A stretch of DNA of 64,000 bases from Azospirillum formosense (lineage in GTDB: Bacteria > Pseudomonadota > Alphaproteobacteria > Azospirillales > Azospirillaceae), in contig NZ_CP159402.1 of the NCBI RefSeq assembly GCF_040500525.1, positions 682,001 through 746,000 of the forward strand, read 5' to 3'. The notes below the pieces were generated by a model. It saw nothing but the letters and a program-made list of their open reading frames with translations, ran no database searches and was not told the origin of the DNA. The stretch's first letter is position 1, and every line of letters starts with the position of its first letter. This document shows positions 33,876 to 42,535 of the stretch, piece after piece. The translations under genes and the position numbers were made by a program.

Positions 33876-35636
33876 TCAGCCCTTTCTGAGGACCTTGCCC
33901 CCCGTGCCGGCCATCTTCGCCCAGTCCTTTGCGAAATAGGCGAAGTCGCGGGACGGGCGGCTGTAGAGGTAGCCCTGCGCCAGCGGCACCCCCAGCTCCG
34001 TCAGGAGCTGCGCGTGCTCCGGCCCTTCCACCTGCTCCCCGATCAGCCCGAGGCCGAGCTGGCCGCAGACGTCGACGATGGAGCGCAGCATCGCCATGTC
34101 GCGCCCGTTTTGCACGGCGCCGCGGACGAAATGCCCGTCGATCTTGGCGAAGTCCGCCTGGAGGCCGTAGAGCGACTGGAAGGAGGTCGATCCGGCCCCG
34201 ACATCGTCCAGGCAGATGCGGAAGCCGGCGGCGCGAAGCTTCTGCAGGACCTCGTTCAGCTTGGCGATGTCGGTGACGACGACGGTCTCCGTCACCTCGA
34301 CCAGCAGCTTGCGGGCCAGATCGCCATAGGGTTCGGTCACCGCCAGGAACTGGCGCAGGAAGATCGGGCTCATCAGCGTCTTGGCGGACAGGTTGATCGC
34401 CACGTCCGGCAGGGTCGGTTCCTTGCGGTGGGCGTTCATGGTGTCCAGCACCGACTGCGTCAGCAGCAGGTCGAAGTCGTAGATCAGCCCGACATCCTCG
34501 GCGAAGGTGATGAAGTCCGCCGGGGACGGCATGCCCTCCACCCGCGTCAGCGCTTCGAGATGGTGGACGGTCCGCGTCCCGATGTCGACGATGGGCTGGT
34601 AGACGACGAAGAAGTCGCGCTTCTCGATGGTCGCGCGCAGCCGGCCGATGCGGTCCACCGCGTCGGACAGCATGCGCTTGGCGCCGTCCTCCAGGCTGGA
34701 GATCGTGAACTCGCCGCCCTGGGCCGACGCGAAGGCCTGCACCGTGTAGACCAGCGCGCGCGCCGCGTCGGCGGGGTCCAGCCGCTCGTCCGACACGTCC
34801 AGCGACCAGGTGCGGATGCCGCCGGGCAGCTCGCCGCCGACGCTCTGGATGATCTGGGTGATGTGGTCCTGCACCTCCTGCCCGTCGATGTCGGAGGCGT
34901 GGACGATGCCGTAACGGTCGGTGGCCAGCTGCCCGGCGCTGTCGCCGTTGGCGGAGATTGCCCGCAGATACGCCTCGATCCCCTGCATCACCTCGCCCGC
35001 CGCCCCTTCCGGCAGGGCGTCGACCATCGATTGGAGCCCGTCGATCAGCAGCAGGGTCAGGGCGTTGTCCAGCCCCTTTTCCCGCGCCTTGAGGATCCGG
35101 TCCTCCAGGATGTGGCTGAAGGCGTTGCCGTCGAGAAGCTGGCCCGCCGCCGCCAGCGCCTCGTTGGTGTTGCGCGGGCCGGAGGCCAGCAGGACGGTCA
35201 GGAACAGCGATCCGGGGCAGGAGTCGAGCCGGCAGCCGCCGAGCAGCGCCGGAAAGCGGTTGCCGTCGCAGCCCTGGAAGACAACGCGCGCCGGCTTGAT
35301 GCGGCCCTTGTCCTGGATGCGCTTGAACAGGACGGTGACGTACTTGCGGTCGTTGGGCGCGACGACGTCGAGCAGGCTGCTGCCGACCAGCCCTCCCACA
35401 TCGCCTTCGGTCAGCCGGCAGCGCGCGCCGGCGCTGAACAGGATGGTGCCCTTCGCGTCGGTCTCGATCAGCAGGTCCGCCGCGGCGAAGGCGAAGCCGA
35501 CGAAGCGGTCGCGCTCGCGGTGCGACGGGCGCCGGACCTGTGTGCTGGTCTGCGGCACCGGACGTCTGATCGAGTCATGCGCAAGCTGCATCGGCAATAG
35601 TCCGAAATTGAGAAAAAGTTTATCGAATTGCGTCAT
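33876..35636 (-). CDS. EAL-domain cyclic-di-GMP phosphodiesterase
   Basis: The 586-residue soluble protein has an N-terminal PAS-like sensor region (about 45-165), a middle region of degenerate GGDEF-like character (about 175-320), and a C-terminal EAL domain (about 335-575). Catalytic elements are kept: the EAL glutamate E361 in LEALTR, Asn in INLS, Glu in EVTET, the two Asp in DDVGAG, Lys in KIDG, Glu in EQVEG and Gln in QGYLYSRP. It probably hydrolyses c-di-GMP to pGpG, favouring motility. Two in-frame ATGs exist (35636 and 35591); I keep the first. Confidence 0.88.
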   Translation of the reverse strand: MTQFDKLFLNFGLLPMQLAHDSIRRPVPQTSTQVRRPSHRERDRFVGFAFAAADLLIETDAKGTILFSAGARCRLTEGDVGGLVGSSLLDVVAPNDRKYVTVLFKRIQDKGRIKPARVVFQGCDGNRFPALLGGCRLDSCPGSLFLTVLLASGPRNTNEALAAAGQLLDGNAFSHILEDRILKAREKGLDNALTLLLIDGLQSMVDALPEGAAGEVMQGIEAYLRAISANGDSAGQLATDRYGIVHASDIDGQEVQDHITQIIQSVGGELPGGIRTWSLDVSDERLDPADAARALVYTVQAFASAQGGEFTISSLEDGAKRMLSDAVDRIGRLRATIEKRDFFVVYQPIVDIGTRTVHHLEALTRVEGMPSPADFITFAEDVGLIYDFDLLLTQSVLDTMNAHRKEPTLPDVAINLSAKTLMSPIFLRQFLAVTEPYGDLARKLLVEVTETVVVTDIAKLNEVLQKLRAAGFRICLDDVGAGSTSFQSLYGLQADFAKIDGHFVRGAVQNGRDMAMLRSIVDVCGQLGLGLIGEQVEGPEHAQLLTELGVPLAQGYLYSRPSRDFAYFAKDWAKMAGTGGKVLRKG

Positions 35637-35786
35637 TCATTGAATGGAGACTAGCGGTGTTCCCGTTCTGAAAAAAGCGGCAAGATTCGTCCTATCGTAC
35701 ACAACGAAACATCGGAACTTAGAATTTTCAATGATTTAAAGGGAAATATGGTTTTGAGCCGCGCCGGATTATCGCACCCGTCGCGA

Positions 35787-35831
35787 GAAAAAAAGAAAGG
35801 CGGGCCGTTCCCGGAAAGGAAACGGCCCGCC
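35787..35831 (-). terminator. Intrinsic terminator of the purEK operon
   Basis: On the minus strand, 34 bases past the purK stop, GGCGGGCCGTT pairs with AACGGCCCGCC (11 pairs) around an 11-base loop and is followed by a T-rich tract (TTTCTTTTTTTC). This is the clearest Rho-independent terminator in the window. Confidence 0.9.
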
Positions 35832-35864
35832 GCAACGATCAAACGGGGGGATCGACCGGAACGG

Positions 35865-36947
35865 TCAGGCGCGCGGACGGAGCCGCGTCACATGGCCCAT
35901 CTTGCGGCCCGGGCGGGATTCCGCTTTGCCGTAGAGGTGCAGGCGGGCGCCGGCTTCGCCCATGAGATCCGGCCAGCGGTCCGCGTCGGCGCCGATCAGG
36001 TTTTCCATCTCGGCGTCGGCCACCCGCTCCACCGAGCCCAGCGGCAGTCCGCAGACGGCGCGGACGAGCTGCTCGAACTGGCAGGAGTGGCAGGCGTCCA
36101 TGGTCCAGTGGCCGGAATTGTGCGGGCGCGGCGCCATCTCGTTGACCAGCACGCCGCCGTCCGGAGTCACGAACATCTCCACCGCCAGCACGCCGACGAG
36201 GTCCAGCGCCTCGGCGATGCGCCGGGCGACCCGCTCGGCCTCCGCCGCCGTCTCCGCCGGAACGCGGGCCGGGGCGATGGTCCTGTCGAGGATGCCGTCC
36301 TTGTGCCGGTTCTCCACGGCGGGGTAGGCGGCCATGCGGCCGTCCAGCCCGCGGGCGACGATCACCGACACCTCGCAGGTGAAGGAGACGAAGCCCTCGA
36401 CGATGCCGGCGTCGGAGCGGATGGCCGCCCAGGCCTCCGCCGGGTCGCTGCCCGGTTCGATCCGCGCCTGCCCCTTGCCGTCATAGCCGAGGCGGGTGGA
36501 CTTCAGGATGCAGCGCGGGCCGATCTCCGCCACCGCCGTCGCCACCTCGTCGGCGCTGCGGGCGGCGCGCCAGGGGGCGGTGCCGATGCCCAGCGCGTTG
36601 ACGAAGGACTTTTCCTCCACGCGGTCCTGGGCGACCGACAGCACCTTGCTGCCGGGATGGACGGGGGTGAAGCGGTTCAGATGCTCCACCACGGCGACCG
36701 GGACGTTCTCCCACTCCAGGGTCACCACGTCGACGGAGCGGGCGAAGGCCTCCAGCGCGTCGAGGTCGTCCCAGCCGGCGGAAGTGACGGCCGCCGCGAC
36801 CTGGGCGCCGGGGCTGCCCTCCGATCCGGGCGCGTAGACGTGCGTCTTGTAGCCCAGACGGGCGGCGGCGAGCGCGGTCATGCGGCCGAGCTGGCCGTCG
36901 CCCAGCATGCCGATGGTCGAACCGGGCGGAAGGATGCGGTGGGCCAT
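35865..36947 (-). CDS. purK: 5-(carboxyamino)imidazole ribonucleotide synthase (PurK)
   Basis: The 360-residue ATP-grasp enzyme converts aminoimidazole ribonucleotide plus bicarbonate and ATP to N5-CAIR in purine synthesis. The start 'ILPPGSTIGMLGDGQLGRM', 'LEWENVP', 'RLGYDGKGQ' and the ATP-grasp 'NEMAPRPHNSGHWTMDA' are characteristic. Length matches the family. It starts 3 bases after the purE stop, so the pair is translationally linked, and a strong terminator follows. Confidence 0.96.
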   Translation of the reverse strand: MAHRILPPGSTIGMLGDGQLGRMTALAAARLGYKTHVYAPGSEGSPGAQVAAAVTSAGWDDLDALEAFARSVDVVTLEWENVPVAVVEHLNRFTPVHPGSKVLSVAQDRVEEKSFVNALGIGTAPWRAARSADEVATAVAEIGPRCILKSTRLGYDGKGQARIEPGSDPAEAWAAIRSDAGIVEGFVSFTCEVSVIVARGLDGRMAAYPAVENRHKDGILDRTIAPARVPAETAAEAERVARRIAEALDLVGVLAVEMFVTPDGGVLVNEMAPRPHNSGHWTMDACHSCQFEQLVRAVCGLPLGSVERVADAEMENLIGADADRWPDLMGEAGARLHLYGKAESRPGRKMGHVTRLRPRA

Positions 36948-36950
36948 GGT

Positions 36951-37472
36951 TCAGGCGGGCTCGTCGACGGGGGCTTCGGCGACGGCGGCGGTCTGGCGGG
37001 CGCGCCAGGCGTCCAGCGCCTCGGCGACCGCCGGGTCCATCAGGGCGATGACCGATCCGGCGAGCAGCGCGGCGTTGATCGCGCCGGCCTTGCCGATGGC
37101 CAGCGTGCCCACCGGAACGCCGCCGGGCATCTGGACGATCGACAGCAGGCTGTCCATGCCCTTCAGCGCGTGGCTTTCCACCGGCACGCCGAAGACGGGC
37201 AGGGGGGTCATCGAAGCGGCCATGCCCGGCAGATGGGCGGCGCCGCCGGCCCCGGCGATGACCACCTTCAGGCCGCGCTCACGGGCGGTGGTGGCGTAGT
37301 CGACAAGGCGCTGCGGGGTGCGGTGGGCCGAGACGATCCGGACCTCGTGCGGGACGCCGAGCGCGGTCAGCGTCTCGGCGGCGTGCTTCATGGTGGTCCA
37401 GTCCGACTGGCTGCCCATGATGATGCCGACCAGCGGCTTGCGGTCGGTGGTGGCGGCGATGGATGCGGACAC
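36951..37472 (-). CDS. purE: 5-(carboxyamino)imidazole ribonucleotide mutase (PurE)
   Basis: The 173-residue enzyme moves the carboxyl group of N5-CAIR to give CAIR, the step after PurK. The phosphate-binding 'IMGSQSDW', the catalytic His in 'VSAHRTPQ', '[13 protein letters not shown]' and 'PVFGVPVES' are intact. It has a short Pro/Ala-rich C-terminal extension (about 10 residues). It is the first gene of the purEK operon, starting about 108 bases from the stop of the DUF465 gene. Confidence 0.97.
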   Translation of the reverse strand: MSASIAATTDRKPLVGIIMGSQSDWTTMKHAAETLTALGVPHEVRIVSAHRTPQRLVDYATTARERGLKVVIAGAGGAAHLPGMAASMTPLPVFGVPVESHALKGMDSLLSIVQMPGGVPVGTLAIGKAGAINAALLAGSVIALMDPAVAEALDAWRARQTAAVAEAPVDEPA

Positions 37473-37580
37473 GGCGCGCGCTTTCCTCTAGGTCCGGAAA
37501 GCGGCGCATTATAGAAAGCGCGCGCGCGGAGTCCAGCGCGACGCGCGGCGCCGGGCCATGTTCCCCGCCGAAAACCCGTC

Positions 37581-37781
37581 TCAGGCGATGATGTCGGGCA
37601 GCATGCGGCTTTCCAGAACCGCGATCTGGTCCTTGAGCGCGAGTTTGCGCTTCTTCAGACGTTGCATCTGAAGCTGGTCGAACGGCGCACGTTCGTGCAG
37701 TCGGGCGATCACGTCGTCGAGGTCGCGATGCTCGCTGCGAAGCGTGGCCAGTTTTTCCTTCAGCATCTCTTGTTCGTTCAT
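37581..37781 (-). CDS. DUF465 (YdcH-like) small coiled-coil protein
   Basis: The 66-residue protein is a typical DUF465 member: one long heptad-repeat helix ('LATLRSEHRDLDDVIARL') and the ending 'LKKRKLALKDQIAVLE'. The family occurs across Proteobacteria, often near purine or envelope genes; function unknown. It is divergent from phosphofructokinase with a gap of about 200 bases. Confidence 0.9.
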   Translation of the reverse strand: MNEQEMLKEKLATLRSEHRDLDDVIARLHERAPFDQLQMQRLKKRKLALKDQIAVLESRMLPDIIA

Positions 37782-37868
37782 ACGCGCGGGGCCCGCTGGC
37801 TGAGCGGCGGCGACTATACCAGATTTCCGGCGCAACGGCAGTGCGAAACCACGCATTCTTCGCAGGGT

Positions 37869-37898
37869 TATAATCCGGTCGCCGGATTGTAATATACT
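37869..37898 (+). promoter_or_regulatory. Candidate promoter and operator of phosphofructokinase
   Basis: A perfect -10 hexamer TATAAT (37869-37874) overlaps the inverted repeat AATCCGG-TCG-CCGGATT (37872-37888), and a second -10-like TATACT follows at 37893-37898. No good -35 is visible for either. The palindrome is well placed for a repressor controlling the gene that starts at 37983. Confidence 0.4.
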
Positions 37899-37982
37899 CG
37901 GAGGACCAGAACCATTGCGGTGGAGCAACGTTCTGGTATGACTACCTTTCGCAGCGGTTCCAGACGACACGGGACAGTCTCC

Positions 37983-39068
37983 ATGACAGCAGGCAAGCGC
38001 ATCGGCATTCTCACCAGCGGCGGCGACTGCGCCGGGCTGAACGCGGTCATCCGCGCGGTGGTCCACCGGGCCGTCCTGACCTACGGCTGGCAGGTCCTGG
38101 GCATCAAGGAAGGCACCCAGGGTCTGCTGCAGCGTCCGGTGCAGTACCAGGTGCTCGACCTGCCGCAGGTCGACGGCAACATGATGCGCATGGGCGGCAC
38201 GATCCTCGGCACGACCAACCGCGGCGACCCCTTCGCCTACCCGATGGCCGACGGCACCCAGAAGGACCGGTCGGACGAGATCATCGGCGGCTACCGCGAG
38301 CTGGGGCTGGACGCGCTGATCGGCATCGGCGGCGACGGCAGCTTCGCCATCCTGAAGAAGCTGGCCGACAAGGGCGGCTTCCAGATGGTCGGCATCCCCA
38401 AGACCATCGACAACGATCTCGGCCTGACCGAGGTGTCGGTGGGCTACGACACCGCCGTCGGCGTGGCGGTCGAGGCGCTCGACCGGCTCCAGCCGACCGC
38501 GGCCAGCCACGCCCGCGTCATGGTGCTGGAGGTGATGGGCCGCGACGCCGGCCACATCGCGCTGGCCGCGGGCATCGCCGGCGGCGCCGACGTGGTGCTG
38601 ATCCCCGAGATCGCCTATTCCATCGAGAAGATCGCCCAGAAGATCAAGCAGGTGCGCTCGACCGGCCGCAACTTCGCCCTGGTCGTGGTGTCGGAGGCGG
38701 TGAAGACCGTGGACGGCACCGGCGTGCAGAAGCTGTTCCAGGGCGGCCAGAAGCGCTACGGCGGCATCGGCGACTACATCGGCGAGAAGATCGCCGAGGC
38801 GACGGGGGCGGAGACCCGCGTCACCGTCCTCGGCCACGTCCAGCGCGGCAGCATGCCCAGCCCGCGCGACCGTCTGGTCGCCTCGGCCTTCGGCGTGCAC
38901 GCGGTGGATCTGATCGCCGAGGGCAAGTTCGACCGCATGGTCGCTTGGTCGGACCGCGGCGTCATCGACGTGCCGATCACCGAGGCCATCGCCAAATACG
39001 CCTGCGTGGAGCTGGATGGCGCCATGGTCAAAACCGCCCGCGGCCTGGGCATCAGCCTGGGCGACTGA
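37983..39068 (+). CDS. 6-phosphofructokinase, mixed-signature type
   Basis: The 361-residue protein is a PfkA-family phosphofructokinase that phosphorylates fructose 6-phosphate. 'ILTSGGDCAGLNAVIRA' binds the phosphoryl donor, and 'PKTIDNDL' (139-146) contains the catalytic Asp. Residue G119 in GGDGS is the state linked to ATP use, while the Lys in PKTIDND is the state of pyrophosphate enzymes. This Gly/Lys mixture belongs to group II/III long-form enzymes; ATP is the likelier donor because the first position is reported to dominate, but donor choice needs assay. TIGR02444 gene follows by 29 bases. Confidence 0.9.
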   Translation: MTAGKRIGILTSGGDCAGLNAVIRAVVHRAVLTYGWQVLGIKEGTQGLLQRPVQYQVLDLPQVDGNMMRMGGTILGTTNRGDPFAYPMADGTQKDRSDEIIGGYRELGLDALIGIGGDGSFAILKKLADKGGFQMVGIPKTIDNDLGLTEVSVGYDTAVGVAVEALDRLQPTAASHARVMVLEVMGRDAGHIALAAGIAGGADVVLIPEIAYSIEKIAQKIKQVRSTGRNFALVVVSEAVKTVDGTGVQKLFQGGQKRYGGIGDYIGEKIAEATGAETRVTVLGHVQRGSMPSPRDRLVASAFGVHAVDLIAEGKFDRMVAWSDRGVIDVPITEAIAKYACVELDGAMVKTARGLGISLGD

Positions 39069-39097
39069 GCGGAAACTCCGGAGAGGCAGGCGCGGCG

Positions 39098-39556
39098 ATG
39101 TCGGACAACCCGCTCTGGGACTTCGCGCTCGCCGTCTATGGACGGCCCGGCGTGCCCGCCGCCTGCCTCGACCTCCAGGACCGGCTCGGCCAGGACGTGA
39201 ACGTCCTGCTGTTCGCCGCCTGGGCGGGCATGGCCTGCAACGCCGACCTGCCGGCCGAGGAACTGGCTCGGATCGACTCCGCGGTCGCTCCCTGGCGCGA
39301 CGAGGTGGTGCGCCCGCTGCGCGCCGTCCGCCGCAGGGCGAAGGGCGAGGACGACGCCCTCTACAAGCGCCTGAAGGCCACGGAGCTGGAGGCGGAACGC
39401 GTCCAGCAGGACCGTCTCCATGCCCTGTCCGGGCTCACGCCAACGCCGGGGGGCGGCGTCGCGCTGGCCACGGCCAACCTCTACCGGCTGGTGCCGGAGG
39501 GAGACCCGGCGCTGATGACGCTTCTGGCGGCGCTCGACACGCCGCCGGAGCCCTGA
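39098..39556 (+). CDS. TIGR02444 family protein
   Basis: The 152-residue protein belongs to TIGR02444 (DUF2390). The start 'LWDFALAVYGRPGVPAACLD' and 'DVNVLLFAAWAG' are the family signature. The function is unknown; members are cytoplasmic and helical. It lies 29 bases after phosphofructokinase and 14 bases before a GNAT gene, so the three probably form one operon. GGAGAGG lies upstream of the ATG. Confidence 0.9.
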   Translation: MSDNPLWDFALAVYGRPGVPAACLDLQDRLGQDVNVLLFAAWAGMACNADLPAEELARIDSAVAPWRDEVVRPLRAVRRRAKGEDDALYKRLKATELEAERVQQDRLHALSGLTPTPGGGVALATANLYRLVPEGDPALMTLLAALDTPPEP

Positions 39557-39570
39557 GGGGAACCAAGGCG

Positions 39571-40170
39571 ATGACCACACCGCCCGTCCTCACCTCCTCC
39601 CGGCTGATCCTGCGCCCCTGGCGTGACGGGGACGGCGACGCCTTCCACGCGCTGTCGCAGAACCCCGCGGTGATGGAGCATCTGATGCCGCTTCCCGACC
39701 GGGCGGCCAGCGACGCGGTGATCCGGCGCATCGGCGAGCATTTCGACCGGCACGGTTTCAGCTTCTGGGCGGTGGAGCGGCCCGGCCATAGCCCCTTCAT
39801 CGGTTTCGTCGGGCTGGCCCACGTGACGTGGGAGGCGCCTTTCGCCCCCGCGGTGGAGGTGGGGTGGCGGCTCGACCCGGCCCATTGGGGGCAGGGGCTG
39901 GCCACCGAGGCCGCCGGGCTGGCGCTGGCCCACGGCTTCGACTCGGTCGGGCTCGACGAGATCGTGGCCTTCACCGTTCCGGAGAACCGGCGCTCGCGGC
40001 GGGTCATGGAGCGGCTGGGCATGGAGCGCGACGCGGCCGCTGATTTCGACCACCCGCGGGTTCCCGACGGCCACCGGCTGAAGCGGCACGTCCTCTACCG
40101 GATCGGGCGCGACCGCTGGAAGGCCGGGCGAAGCGCGGCGCTGGATACGGCGCTCAGCGGACCAGGATGA
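39571..40170 (+). CDS. RimJ/RimL-type GNAT acetyltransferase
   Basis: The 199-residue protein is a single GNAT domain of the Acetyltransf_3 class. It has 'LTSSRLILRPWRDGDGDAF', the acetyl-CoA loop 'HWGQGLATEAAG' and 'ENRRSRRVMERLGM'. Substrate could be a protein N-terminus, an amino acid or a drug; not determinable. Its 3' end overlaps the 3' end of the convergent next gene by 17 bases. Confidence 0.9.
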   Translation: MTTPPVLTSSRLILRPWRDGDGDAFHALSQNPAVMEHLMPLPDRAASDAVIRRIGEHFDRHGFSFWAVERPGHSPFIGFVGLAHVTWEAPFAPAVEVGWRLDPAHWGQGLATEAAGLALAHGFDSVGLDEIVAFTVPENRRSRRVMERLGMERDAAADFDHPRVPDGHRLKRHVLYRIGRDRWKAGRSAALDTALSGPG

Positions 40171-40564
40171 GGCTGTTGTGGTCGCCGGTCTCGTCGGACA
40201 CCTGGAACGGCTTGCCGACGTAGAACGCCTGGCAGCGCTTGCCGCCGGACAGGCGGGTCAGCCCGGCTTCCCACTCCTGACCGCGCGGGCCGAGGATGCG
40301 CAGTTTCAACTGGTCGAGCAGCGGATAGATCTGATAGCCCTCGAGGTCCAGCGGCTCCCCCTTCGCGGAGAAGGCGTCCTGGTTCAGCGTGAGCGTCTTG
40401 CCGTTGAGGTCCAGCTTGACGTCCTGTGCCCAGGGGCATCCGCCGCCGGCGGGCTTCTCGTTGGCCGCGGCGGGCGCCGCGCTCAGGATCGCCGGGACGA
40501 TGGCGCAGGTGAGGGCGAGGGCGCAGACGTTCAAGGTGCTTGTCATCGACGGAATGCTTTTCAT
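40154..40564 (-). CDS. Secreted small protein of unknown function
   Basis: The 136-residue product has a signal peptide (about residues 1-34, ending 'SAAPAAA-NE'). The mature protein of about 100 residues has two cysteines ('GGGCPWAQ' and 'GKRCQAFY') that could form one disulfide, and alternating hydrophobic strands. The family is not recognised. Its stop region overlaps that of the convergent GNAT gene by 17 bases. Start at 40564 gives the full signal; 40546 is possible. Confidence 0.7.
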   Translation of the reverse strand: MKSIPSMTSTLNVCALALTCAIVPAILSAAPAAANEKPAGGGCPWAQDVKLDLNGKTLTLNQDAFSAKGEPLDLEGYQIYPLLDQLKLRILGPRGQEWEAGLTRLSGGKRCQAFYVGKPFQVSDETGDHNSLILVR

Positions 40565-40762
40565 AAGCGGGACCCGGCCCTCGGGCTGAATACCCTGGTA
40601 TGCTTCAGGGCGTGGAGTGCAGCATAAGTTTTGCAAAAGTGAAAAGCAACGCGGGGCTTCTCGTGGGTGGGTTGCGGGAACGGCAGGACTTGTGACCAAT
40701 CCGTCAGCGGACGCGCCCGTTCCATCGGCTTCCGGTACCCCCTCCACCATCAGGCACGTCCC

Positions 40763-42535
40763 ATGGCGACGATCATCGAGGCCCTTCTGGCCGCCATCGA
40801 CCATCACCAGTCGAGCCGTCTGGCCGAAGCCGCCACGCTCTACGAGCGGATTCTGGAGGCCGATCCGGAGCAGCCCGACGCCGCCCAGTTCCTGGGCGTG
40901 CTCCACGCGCAGACGGGCCGTCCGGCGGACGGGGCGCGGCTGCTGCGCCGGGCGCTGGCCTTGCGCCCCGATTCGGCGGCCGGGCATTCCAACCTCGCCG
41001 GCGCGCGTCAGACCATGGGCGACGCGGCGGGGGCGGAGGCCGGCTACGCCCGCGCCCTGCGGCTGGACCCGCTGCTTGCCGACGCCCACGCCAGCCGGGC
41101 CGCCGCCCTGCGGGACCTGAACCGCGTGCCGGAGGCCGCCCGTTCGGCGCGACGGGCCTTGGCCCTGCTCCCGGCCTCGGCGGACGCCCTGGTGAATCTC
41201 GCCGAAACGGCGCTGGCCGGACAGCGGGTGGACGAGGCGGAGCGGGTGGCCCGCCGTGCCGCCGCGCTGGCGCCGGGATTGTCGGCGGCCCGGATGATGC
41301 TCGGCTCCGCCTGCGCGGCGCAGAGGCGCTGGGACGAGGCGGAGGCCGCCTACCGCGCGGCGCTGGACCGCGCTCCCGGCTATGGCGCGGCCTGGGGCAA
41401 TCTCGGATCGCTGCTCGCCGGGCTGGGCCGCTTCGAGGAGGCGCTGGCGGCCTTCGCCAAGGCGGCGGAGCGCGGTCTCTCCGGGCCGTCCCTGTGGTCG
41501 GCGCGCGGCAACGCGCTGCTCGCCATGGCCTGCCCGGTGGAGGCGCTGGCCGACTTCGACCGGCTGCTGGAGGTCCGCCCCGACGACGCCGGGATGCGCT
41601 GGAACCGCGGCTTCGCCCGGCTTCTGGCCGGCGACTGCGAGGGCGGCTGGCCTGAGTTCGACTGGCGCCGGCACGACGCGCGGGCGGAGCCGCCCTGGCG
41701 CCGCTTCGCCCAGCCCACCTGGACCGGTGGCGACATCGCCGGGCGCACCATCCTGCTCTACGCCGAGCAGGGGTTGGGCGACACGCTGCAGTTCGTCCGC
41801 TACGTCCCGCTGGTGGCGGAGCGCGGGGCGCGGGTGATCTTGGAGGTTCAGCCGCCCTTGATGAGCGTCCTGTCGGGCCTGCCGGGGGTGGAGCGGCTGA
41901 TCGCCCGTGGCGATCCGTTGCCGGACTTTGATCTCGAATGCCCGCTGATGAGCCTGCCCCGCGCCTTCGGCACAAAACTGGAAGATGTTCCCGCCGCCGT
42001 GCCCTATCTGCGCCCCGATCCGCAGCGCGTTGCCGCCTGGGGCGCGCGGTTGGCGCAGGGGCCGGGATTGCGGGTTGGGTTGGTCTGGGCGGGCAACCCG
42101 CGCTTTCCCGGCGACGCGCTGCGTTCGCCCCGGCTGTCCGGGCTGCGGCCGGTTCTGGACGTTCCGGGCTTGCGGTTCTTCGGGCTCCAGAAGGGGCCGG
42201 GGCGGGAGGATCTGGAACGGGTGCCGATGCCCGCGACCTTCACGGATCTCGGGCCGGACATCGCCGATTTCGCCGACACGGCGGCGATCATGGCCAACCT
42301 GGACCTCGTGATCTCCTCCTGCACCGGTCCGGCCCATCTGGCCGGGGCGCTGGGGGTGCCGCTCTGGGTGGTGCTTCCCCTGTCGCCGGACTGGCGCTGG
42401 CTGCTGGGGCGGGAGGACAGCCCCTGGTACCCCACCGCCCGCCTGTTCCGCCAGACGCGGGTCGGCGACTGGACGGCGGTGGCCGGGCGCGTCGCCGACG
42501 CGTTGCGTGCCGCGGCTCTTACGACTTCAGGGTGA
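40763..42535 (+). CDS. TPR protein with C-terminal glycosyltransferase-9-like domain
   Basis: The 590-residue protein has about seven TPR units in residues 1-290 (for example 'AATLYERILEADPEQPDAAQ', 'AWGNLGSLLAGLGRFEEALA'), followed by a GT-B-like domain (about 300-585) with 'WTGGDIAGRTILLYAEQGLG', 'PGLRVGLVWAGNP' and 'SSCTGPAHLAGALGVPLWVV'. This layout is common in Azospirillum and relatives and is suspected to glycosylate surface or flagellar proteins. It is convergent with flgE, overlapping its 3' end by 17 bases, but no proof of a flagellar target exists. Confidence 0.88.
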   Translation: MATIIEALLAAIDHHQSSRLAEAATLYERILEADPEQPDAAQFLGVLHAQTGRPADGARLLRRALALRPDSAAGHSNLAGARQTMGDAAGAEAGYARALRLDPLLADAHASRAAALRDLNRVPEAARSARRALALLPASADALVNLAETALAGQRVDEAERVARRAAALAPGLSAARMMLGSACAAQRRWDEAEAAYRAALDRAPGYGAAWGNLGSLLAGLGRFEEALAAFAKAAERGLSGPSLWSARGNALLAMACPVEALADFDRLLEVRPDDAGMRWNRGFARLLAGDCEGGWPEFDWRRHDARAEPPWRRFAQPTWTGGDIAGRTILLYAEQGLGDTLQFVRYVPLVAERGARVILEVQPPLMSVLSGLPGVERLIARGDPLPDFDLECPLMSLPRAFGTKLEDVPAAVPYLRPDPQRVAAWGARLAQGPGLRVGLVWAGNPRFPGDALRSPRLSGLRPVLDVPGLRFFGLQKGPGREDLERVPMPATFTDLGPDIADFADTAAIMANLDLVISSCTGPAHLAGALGVPLWVVLPLSPDWRWLLGREDSPWYPTARLFRQTRVGDWTAVAGRVADALRAAALTTSG

